From the NCBI GenBank assembly GCA_025656675.1, contig JAHXHN010000004.1, positions 1-64,000 of the forward strand: a stretch of 64,000 bases of DNA, written 5' to 3'. Below, in pieces: positions 57,740 to 64,000 of the stretch (positions are counted from its first letter, which is position 1; each line of letters opens with the position of its first letter). Both the position numbers and the translations under genes were made by a program. The notes under the pieces are model-generated. The model was given only the letters and a program-made list of their open reading frames with translations. It was not told where the DNA came from and searched no databases. Source of the stretch: Candidatus Thiodiazotropha sp. (ex Codakia rugifera) (GTDB lineage: Bacteria > Pseudomonadota > Gammaproteobacteria > Chromatiales > Chromatiaceae).

Positions 57740-57979
57740 GAAATTCCAACCCCTATCGAATATCAGCAGTAAATCAAAAGTCAGGTGTAACACTTGCAGC
57801 GCGATATTGCACCCAACCCATCCAATCGGTGAAGAATAGAAGCCATTTCACTTTATGTCCATTGATATTCAATGACCTTCCTGGCTCAGCCGACACTATT
57901 CTCACTTGTTGGCAGAGAATCACGTGATTGATCACGCATCTAATGAGGATTCTATAACTATTAACCTGATTCTGAAGCT

Positions 57980-59809
57980 CTAAGAATAATAGAATGCTGG
58001 TAAAATCCAACTATAAGCAAGCCACATAATCAGAATGAGCGGCAAACCAACCCGCATAAAATCCCAAAATTTATAGTTTCCTGCACTCATGACCAACAGA
58101 TTTGTCTGATAAGCCATGGGTGTGGCATAACTCATATTGGCACCAAACAGCACGGCAAGTACAAAGGGCTCAGGGGAAAGCTGGAGTGTATTCGCAATAC
58201 TGATCGCAACCGGTGTACCTATCACAGCTGCAGCATTATTAGAAACAACATTCGTTAAAACAGCCATTAACAGGATTAAACTACTGAGCACAATTGTTGG
58301 TGAGGCACCTTCAGTCATGTGAACAAAGGTATTTGCAAGAAAGTCACTACCTCCTGTCATTAGCAGGGCATTACCAAGCGCCAGACTGGCGACAATGATG
58401 AGTATAACCTGGGCATTCAATGCACGACTGATATCACGCCATGAAAGACAACTGCACAATAACATCAATAGTACACCACCAGTCGCACTAACAGCGATTG
58501 GCAGGACACCCGCTGCCGCTAACAGAATAATACCCAGCATGATAGAAAGTGAATAGGGTGCCTTTTTAGAATGGGGCAGATCGGTGGTAGAGTCCAGTAC
58601 CATAACGATAGACTGCTGCTTGAGTTCGTTAATATGATCCCGTTTCCCCTGCACCAATAGCACGTCACCTATCCTCATATTCAGATTCCCTAAACCTTGT
58701 GGCATGGATTTAATACGCTCATTGGCACGGTGAATCGCCAAAACCACAAGTTGGTAGCTGTCTGCGAAACGGATTTCATTAAGGGTTCTGTTTTGTAGTG
58801 GCGATCCTTGAAAAACAATCGCTTCTGCCAGTTGTTGATCATCTGCCTGTAAGGGATGATCCTCGTCAACTTCATCACCGGCAGAATAGAGTGTGGCACC
58901 TAACAGCTGTTCAAATTCCTTTAGATGCCCTGGCGTATCATGCACTAGCAGTCTGTCACCTGGATTTATAATGGCATCGGGTAAAGGCATAATGTAGGTA
59001 GTCTCACTACGGCGAATACCTTCAACATTCATAGCATTGTTGGTGAGTCCAATGGCGTCCGATAGCGTCATACCTGCAGCCAGACTCTCCTCCATGATAA
59101 CCAGGTGCGCAGTGAAAATCCGTGGCGAAGTGTCAGCCAAAACCAATTCACGCTTGGGCAGTATTCTAGGTGCGATCAACCAGAGGTAGAATAATCCGAT
59201 GCTGTTGGCAATCAATGCAGGCAGTATAAAATCAAACATCTCCATCCGACGCAGGCCCAAGTCAGCAGCGACACCGATGACCAGCAGATTTGTGGATGTT
59301 CCGATTGTGGTGCTCATACCACCAATCAGTGTGGCAAAACCCATCGGCATGAGTAGTGAGGAGGCATTGGACTTGGTTTGCAGAGAGACGCTGACTAATA
59401 TTGGCAGCAGTAATATGACAATCGGAGTGTTGTTTATAAAGGCACTCAGAACACCTGCGATTACCAATGTCATTAAAAATGAGATACTGGGACTCACACT
59501 CCACATTTTTGCCAATGTTCTGCCGACCGGTTCAAGCGCCCCTGAGCGCACCAGACCGTGTCCAGCCACCATCAATGCACTGACAGCGACTAACGCTTCA
59601 TGACCGAAACCCCGAAAAAAATCAACTGCCCTGATCGTGCCGGCCGCGCCTTGATAGGGAAAAATCTCAAATCCAACAGCAAGTGCGGTCAGCACCAAAA
59701 GAGAGGAGGTTTCCAAGGGGATTTTTTCACGGCTGAAAAGTATCAATGCCACAACCGTGAGTATTAAAACAGCAAGGGTATGAGGGTTCGGTAGTCCACT
59801 CTCAATCAT
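57980..59809 (-). CDS. SLC13/DASS-family permease with two RCK-C (TrkA-C) domains
   Basis: 609 residues. N-terminal and C-terminal halves each have multiple helices, and a conserved NNTPIVILLLP segment is seen with a second VSNNAAAVIGTPVA. Two soluble TrkA-C-like regions (~210-290 and ~305-395) lie in the middle. Proteins of this build transport sulfate, dicarboxylates or similar anions with sodium or protons. In a sulfur oxidiser, sulfate export or import is an attractive guess but not supported directly. Confidence 0.85.
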   Translation of the reverse strand: MIESGLPNPHTLAVLILTVVALILFSREKIPLETSSLLVLTALAVGFEIFPYQGAAGTIRAVDFFRGFGHEALVAVSALMVAGHGLVRSGALEPVGRTLAKMWSVSPSISFLMTLVIAGVLSAFINNTPIVILLLPILVSVSLQTKSNASSLLMPMGFATLIGGMSTTIGTSTNLLVIGVAADLGLRRMEMFDFILPALIANSIGLFYLWLIAPRILPKRELVLADTSPRIFTAHLVIMEESLAAGMTLSDAIGLTNNAMNVEGIRRSETTYIMPLPDAIINPGDRLLVHDTPGHLKEFEQLLGATLYSAGDEVDEDHPLQADDQQLAEAIVFQGSPLQNRTLNEIRFADSYQLVVLAIHRANERIKSMPQGLGNLNMRIGDVLLVQGKRDHINELKQQSIVMVLDSTTDLPHSKKAPYSLSIMLGIILLAAAGVLPIAVSATGGVLLMLLCSCLSWRDISRALNAQVILIIVASLALGNALLMTGGSDFLANTFVHMTEGASPTIVLSSLILLMAVLTNVVSNNAAAVIGTPVAISIANTLQLSPEPFVLAVLFGANMSYATPMAYQTNLLVMSAGNYKFWDFMRVGLPLILIMWLAYSWILPAFYYS

Positions 59810-59959
59810 GAGTTATCCCTTTTTTCAGGTCAGTATAGCTTTATCTTCTGATGCAAGTGTGTAAAAAATTGTTTGCTTCACAACCGACCATGCCATCGCA
59901 ATAACTTGATTAAATCAGGGTTTTTCTTGATATTTATCACTTTCAGAGAAACACCGGAT

Positions 59960-59984
59960 AAAAAAATCCCGGCAGGCGCCGGGA
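59960..59984 (-). terminator. Rho-independent terminator ahead of SLC13 gene
   Basis: CCCGGC (59968-59973) pairs with GCCGGG (59978-59983); on the minus strand the stem is followed by ATTTTTTT. It lies 292 nt past the fghA stop, so it probably ends the adhC-fghA message or a small RNA between. Confidence 0.78.
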
Positions 59985-60275
59985 GAATGTGGAGGATACA
60001 AAGGTAACAATTTGTTTAGGTGCTTGGCATACCAATGCTCTTAGCAGGAAACAGGCCATCTTCATTTTGCTCTCTGTATCAAAGAGTTAACAAATGCAAA
60101 GGGCATGCAACGTTGGACAACTGCACAAAAGTTGAACAGTTTGCACAATTTAATGGGCAGCTGTGACAGGTTGAGTCCCTATCCAGAACCTACAGATATC
60201 GGGAAAGGAAAAAAGTGAAGGCCCTCGATGAAGCAGCAGTCTCTATCACCGAGGGTACCTTCCAGGGTGGATGAA
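59985..60275. other. Intergenic region between fghA and terminator
   Basis: About 290 bp with no coding frame recognised. An imperfect hairpin with CCCTCG and CGAGGG arms lies near 60217-60256. The long distance from fghA to the terminator could reflect a long 3' UTR or an unannotated small RNA. Confidence 0.4.
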
Positions 60276-61112
60276 TCAATTTCCAAGTGCTTCCGCGTGA
60301 TAGCTAAGGTGCTCACCGATAAAACTGGCAATAAAATGATAGCTGTGGTCGTAGCCTTCCTGCATCCGTAGGGTCAACGGAAACCCCCGCTCCTTACAAG
60401 CCGCTTCTAACGCATCTGGATGGAGTTGTTCTGCCAGAAACTCATCGTTTGTACCCTGATCGATCAACAGTGGTATCTCTGCTGCACCGGCTTTGATCAG
60501 TTCAGTAGCGTCGTAGGTTTTCCAACCCGCCTTTTCCTTGCCCAGGTAGGCTGTAAAACAGCCTTTACCCCAACCACAGTTCGAAGGATGGCAGATGGGT
60601 GAAAAGGCGGACACAGAACGGTAGGCCCCCTTCTCTTTGAGGGCGCAGATCAAGGCACCGTGTCCTCCCATTGAGTGCCCGGTAATCGATTTAAGACCGG
60701 CAATAACCGGTAGGTTCCCTTCAATCAAGGCAGGTAGCTCCTTGGTTACATAATCGTACATCCGATAGTGTGGTGTCCAAGGAGCCTGGTTCGCATTGAT
60801 ATAGAAACCGGCACCTTTTCCAAGATCGTAACGGTCAGGTTCATCAGCCACATCATCACCTCGCGGACTGGTATCGGGCATGACCAGTGCAATACCCAGC
60901 TCCGATGCGTAACGTTGGGCACCTGCCTTAGTGCGCACATTGTCGTCCGTACAGGTTAAACCTGAAAGCCAGTAGACCGCAGGCACCCTCTCTGTTTCTG
61001 CCTTGGGAGGCAGATACACAGAAAAAGTCATGGTGCATTGACAATACTCCGACGGGTGTTGATAGCGGTTCAGCCAACCACCGAACTCCTTGATACTCTC
61101 AATCTGTTTCAT
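60276..61112 (-). CDS. fghA: S-formylglutathione hydrolase
   Basis: 278 residues. Esterase-D-like alpha/beta-hydrolase: SGLTCTDDNVRTKAGAQRY near the N-terminus, nucleophile Ser in ITGHSMGGHGALI, Asp in LLIDQGTNDEFL and His in YDHSYHFIASF. It splits S-formylglutathione to formate and glutathione in the cytoplasm, the second step of formaldehyde detoxification. It follows adhC by 9 nt in the same operon. Confidence 0.95.
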   Translation of the reverse strand: MKQIESIKEFGGWLNRYQHPSEYCQCTMTFSVYLPPKAETERVPAVYWLSGLTCTDDNVRTKAGAQRYASELGIALVMPDTSPRGDDVADEPDRYDLGKGAGFYINANQAPWTPHYRMYDYVTKELPALIEGNLPVIAGLKSITGHSMGGHGALICALKEKGAYRSVSAFSPICHPSNCGWGKGCFTAYLGKEKAGWKTYDATELIKAGAAEIPLLIDQGTNDEFLAEQLHPDALEAACKERGFPLTLRMQEGYDHSYHFIASFIGEHLSYHAEALGN

Positions 61113-61121
61113 ACCAGCACC

Positions 61122-62231
61122 TTAGAAAATAATGACTGAACGAATACTCTCACCACTGTGCATCAGATCGAACGCCCGGTTGATCTCTTCCAATGGCATG
61201 GTATGGGTAACCATGGAGTCAAGTTCGATCTCACCTTTCATATAGCGGTCTACATAACCCGGTAGCTCGGTGCGACCTTTTACACCACCAAAGGCTGTAC
61301 CTTTCCAGGTGCGTCCGGTTACGAGTTGGAATGGTCGGGTACTGATCTCCTGCCCGGCACCCGCCACACCGATAATGGTGGAGACACCCCACCCCATATG
61401 GCAACACTCCAATGCTTCACGCATGACATGTACATTACCGATACATTCAAACGAGTAATCGACACCGCCATTGGTCATTTCGACAATGGCCTCAGTGACA
61501 CTACCACTGAGGGCCTTGGGGTTGACGAAGTCAGTTGCACCCAATGCCTTAGCGATCTCCCACTTGTCCGGGTTGATATCCACTGCAAAGATACGTCCCG
61601 CCTTGGCCATGACCGCACCCTGGATACAGGAGAGACCGATACCACCTAATCCGAACACAGCGACTGTCGAACCCGGCTCCACTTTTGCAGTGTTTAGCAC
61701 AGCACCAATACCGGTGGTCACGCCACAACCCAACAGACAGACTTTGTCCAATGGTGCAGCCTTATTCACTTTCGCCAATGCAATCTCGGGGACCACGGTA
61801 TATTCGGAAAAAGTTGAACACCCCATATAGTGAAAGATAGGTTTACCATTCATGGAAAAACGACGTGTATGGTCAGGCATGTAGCCTGTCCATACAGTAC
61901 CCGCAATGGACTGGCAAAGATTGGTTTTCTTAGAATGGCAATAGTCACATTCACCACATTCAGGAATATAAAGGGGTATCACATGATCCCCTGGTTTCAA
62001 TTCCTTCACTCCCGGACCACATTCAACCACCTCACACCCACCCTCATGTCCCAAAACACTTGGAAATGCACCTTCCGGATCATCACCTGACAAGGTAAAA
62101 GCATCCGTATGACATACGCCGGAAGCAATTACTTTTAACAGGACCTCGCCCTCTTTAGGACTTGCCACATCAATCATCTCAATCGAAAGGGGCTTCTTTG
62201 GCTCCCAAGCTACAGCGGCTTTAGCCTTCAT
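61122..62231 (-). CDS. adhC: S-(hydroxymethyl)glutathione dehydrogenase / class III alcohol dehydrogenase
   Basis: 369 residues of the class III zinc alcohol dehydrogenase family. Landmarks: [17 protein letters not shown] (catalytic zinc Cys), [15 protein letters not shown] (structural zinc), [15 protein letters not shown] (NAD-binding), and the C-terminal IRSVIIF. It oxidises the formaldehyde-glutathione adduct to S-formylglutathione with NAD. First gene of adhC-fghA. Confidence 0.95.
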   Translation of the reverse strand: MKAKAAVAWEPKKPLSIEMIDVASPKEGEVLLKVIASGVCHTDAFTLSGDDPEGAFPSVLGHEGGCEVVECGPGVKELKPGDHVIPLYIPECGECDYCHSKKTNLCQSIAGTVWTGYMPDHTRRFSMNGKPIFHYMGCSTFSEYTVVPEIALAKVNKAAPLDKVCLLGCGVTTGIGAVLNTAKVEPGSTVAVFGLGGIGLSCIQGAVMAKAGRIFAVDINPDKWEIAKALGATDFVNPKALSGSVTEAIVEMTNGGVDYSFECIGNVHVMREALECCHMGWGVSTIIGVAGAGQEISTRPFQLVTGRTWKGTAFGGVKGRTELPGYVDRYMKGEIELDSMVTHTMPLEEINRAFDLMHSGESIRSVIIF

Positions 62232-62302
62232 GTCGTTTCTCCTAAATATTATTGGTTATGTTGTTGTTTTTAAGCACTTAAAAAATGCAATCTGAGGGTA
62301 CG

Positions 62303-62728
62303 CTATGATTCAGCCACAGGCGGCAGTCCCTGTAGAATATTGCCCCGTACTGGTGCTGAAAAAAAGGTTCTGCCTATCAGGTTTCCAGTCAACGGTCCCT
62401 GGCGATTCCAGGGAAACAGAGAGACCAGCCTCGCCATCGTACAGTAACCGAAAAACAACTGAGCCCAGGTACCGATCACTGGTATCCAGAAAATGAGTTG
62501 CAGCGGTTCGGGTAACGCTATTAAAAGCAGCAGCAGATAACAGAAACGTACTTGTACGGGAAAAGCATTCCATTCAGCTTCACGAATAGCGAAGTGAATC
62601 AGCTGAAAAACCGTCACACCCACTCCCCATAAGAAGGCCTCTTCCCAGCCTGATATGCCCAGCGTTAAAAAGATCGCCGTGACAAGCCAATACCACCAGC
62701 TCAATGCATTATATTCGATCATCAACAC
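62303..62728 (-). CDS. Conserved small membrane protein
   Basis: 141 residues with three or four helices (WWYWLVTAIFLTLGI, VFQLIHFAI, FCYLLLLLIALPEPLQLIF). The conserved C-terminal segment reads MARLVSLFPWNRQGPLTGNL. Found as a proteobacterial hypothetical membrane protein; function unknown. It starts 31 nt past the TlpA-like gene stop, so they could be a unit. Confidence 0.7.
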   Translation of the reverse strand: MLMIEYNALSWWYWLVTAIFLTLGISGWEEAFLWGVGVTVFQLIHFAIREAEWNAFPVQVRFCYLLLLLIALPEPLQLIFWIPVIGTWAQLFFGYCTMARLVSLFPWNRQGPLTGNLIGRTFFSAPVRGNILQGLPPVAES

Positions 62729-62759
62729 CCAGATTGCTCCCGAAAACTCACTTAACAGT

Positions 62760-63335
62760 TCAATACCATTTCGTTATTGGCTTCGCATCATCAGCCGGTT
62801 TCAGTTCGCGTACCTGTTGTAACAGGTTTACATCATCCCACTCACGATCACCAACAACGCGATAGACGATCTCCCCTTTCGGATTAAGGATGAAAGTGGT
62901 TGGTAATCCCCTCACCTGCCATCGCTGGCTGATATTTCCATAACTATCCAGCAACAGACCGAAATCGATCGGGTAGTCTTCAATGAAAGCACTAACTGCC
63001 TGCTGATCCTCACCGACATTGATCGCCAGCATGGAGATCCCCTCCTGTTTGAGTTGGCTCCACGCCCGGTTCATCGATGGCAGCTCTTCTCGGCAGGGTG
63101 TGCACCAGCTTGCCCAGAAATTAACGATCAGCACCTTGCCCTTGAAGTCGGAAAGGTGATGAAAATTGCCATCAAGATCCCGCAAATGAAAGGGCGGTGC
63201 AGGCATCAGGCGTTGAAGTGGCGCATCCTTCTGGTTGGCGCTGACCGGCTCAGCAAAGCAGTAAAAAAGTATACAAACAGTGACCAGCCAACTTGAATGG
63301 CGCGCATTGCGTCTGAACCGAAGAATCACTTTCAC
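62760..63335 (-). CDS. TlpA-like membrane-anchored thioredoxin
   Basis: 191 residues from GTG 63335, with GGAGG just upstream; an ATG at 63392 would add an unlikely leader and GTG 63329 is also possible. An N-terminal anchor (WLVTVCILFYCFAEPVSA) leads to the thioredoxin-like domain, whose active site is FWASWCTPCREELPS (CxxC). TlpA/ResA-type proteins reduce disulfides in the periplasm, for example during cytochrome c maturation. That fits a bacterium with SoxX and SoxA cytochromes, but the link is inference. Confidence 0.85.
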   Translation of the reverse strand: MKVILRFRRNARHSSWLVTVCILFYCFAEPVSANQKDAPLQRLMPAPPFHLRDLDGNFHHLSDFKGKVLIVNFWASWCTPCREELPSMNRAWSQLKQEGISMLAINVGEDQQAVSAFIEDYPIDFGLLLDSYGNISQRWQVRGLPTTFILNPKGEIVYRVVGDREWDDVNLLQQVRELKPADDAKPITKWY

Positions 63336-63433
63336 CCCTCCACCGGTTGCGCAATTAACAGGCGATTCCCATCTGCCACATCTGGTTCGCAACAGAGAAT
63401 AGAATGAATGTTCATTTCTGTCAATCTCCAGAA

Positions 63434-64000
63434 CTAACCCTTAGCGTAACGCTGTGCGGGACCCTGTTTTACATAGAGAAGACAACCCCCCTCTGTTTGT
63501 AACTTAAGCCTGGTGGCAAGTGGAAACCTCAACCAACAACCGGCACGCATGTCGCTTTGATCGATGCATACCCTGCCTTCGATAACAAAGATCTCGACGC
63601 CTGTATAAAAATTGTAAGCGGTTAAAAAAAGGTGCGGTAACAAGCGCAAAAGCTGAACCTGCTCATCACGATAATTATGTAGCAACAGCGCATTGATACC
63701 AGGGAGTTCCTCATGCCACAGATTTACATCAACCTGACCTGTATTGATCGAACACTGTCGATTGTCTCCTGGTTGAAATTGCCGCAGTTTGACCAGAATC
63801 GTACAGCCATCCCGGGTAAACGGAGCGTGTCGCGTTCCCGGTGGATTGCGTATATAGGAGCCTGCTCCATAATCACCGCTAGCATCGGAGAATATGCCGG
63901 TGAGCACCAGAAACTCCTCACCACCATCGTGGGTATGAGCTGTAAATTTGCTTCCGGGTGCAAACCGCACCAGTGTCGTCAATTGCGGAAGGTTCCGACC
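63434..64000 (-). CDS. ChrR-like cupin protein, 5' end beyond window
   Basis: The frame is open to the right edge (upstream residues GRNLPQLTT are typical), so the true start lies outside. A first cupin has GSKFTAHTHDGGEEFLVL and PPGTRHAPFTRDG with His/Glu ligands, and a second region at ~100-182 is cupin-like (VEIFVIEGRVCID). ChrR cupins bind a metal, sometimes as anti-sigma factors; this one has no anti-sigma zinc motif within the window. Confidence 0.8.
   Translation of the reverse strand, partial: GRNLPQLTTLVRFAPGSKFTAHTHDGGEEFLVLTGIFSDASGDYGAGSYIRNPPGTRHAPFTRDGCTILVKLRQFQPGDNRQCSINTGQVDVNLWHEELPGINALLLHNYRDEQVQLLRLLPHLFLTAYNFYTGVEIFVIEGRVCIDQSDMRAGCWLRFPLATRLKLQTEGGCLLYVKQGPAQRYAKG

Overview
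The window comes from a gammaproteobacterium, most likely a sulfur-oxidising member of the Chromatiales or a related symbiont lineage (for example Sedimenticola or Thiodiazotropha-like). This placement is inferred from three things: the core gene orders recA-recX-alaS-lysC-csrA-tRNA-Ser and thrS-infC-rpmI-rplT-pheST-ihfA-merR-tRNA-Pro, a soxXAKL thiosulfate-oxidation cluster, and a DsrC-like and DsrE-like protein pair. No 16S rRNA gene is present to confirm it.

Region 1 (1-11.8 kb, minus strand) is a signalling region. A close-packed run encodes a chemoreceptor, CheV, a FimV-like helical-repeat protein, a receiver-like protein of unknown function, a Ras-like (MglA/COG2229-type) GTPase and two roadblock-type proteins. 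A free-standing CZB zinc-binding domain and the first 37 codons of a second chemoreceptor follow at the left edge. This mix of chemosensory and small-GTPase parts is the best candidate for an undescribed system. Next come a PhnD-like periplasmic binding protein translationally coupled to a PAS-GGDEF-EAL protein, then a 137-bp MITE-like element.

Region 2 (11.9-20 kb) is housekeeping: tRNA-Ser(GCU), csrA, lysC, alaS, recX and recA, plus an odd palindrome-rich block beside the tRNA. Region 3 (18.8-29.2 kb) holds an MFS exporter, riboflavin synthase, an Ap4A phosphorylase-like protein, a symporter/phosphoesterase pair, a GH17-GT2 glucan synthase-like protein, the DsrE-like and DsrC-like (cysteine-less) genes, an SprT-like protein and a GIY-YIG protein. 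Region 4 (29.5-31.9 kb) is soxXAKL on the plus strand, ended by a clear terminator.

Region 5 (31.9-39.9 kb, minus strand) is the translation block. It has terminator-like hairpins ahead of thrS and between rplT and pheS, a hairpin between thrS and infC, and an infC that appears to start at ATC. Region 6 (40-46.5 kb) is accessory: two probable integron attC sites with their cassettes but no integrase (CALIN-like), a decayed tautomerase gene, an HxlR-controlled hydrolase/SDR pair with two palindromic operators, and AT-richer orphan genes.

Region 7 (46.5-53.1 kb) is a zinc-uptake island. Plus-strand znuA-zur-znuC-znuB diverges from a minus-strand set (small His/Cys secreted protein, outer-membrane protein, second binding protein, second permease) that has no ATPase gene. 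A perfect 13-bp Zur-type palindrome lies between them. Region 8 (53-64 kb) has an isochorismatase-like hydrolase, a dehydrogenase-like protein lacking the usual catalytic His, a PilJ-N protein, a DUF1287 protein, an SLC13 permease, the glutathione-dependent formaldehyde detoxification pair adhC-fghA, a TlpA-like thioredoxin and a ChrR-like cupin cut by the right edge.
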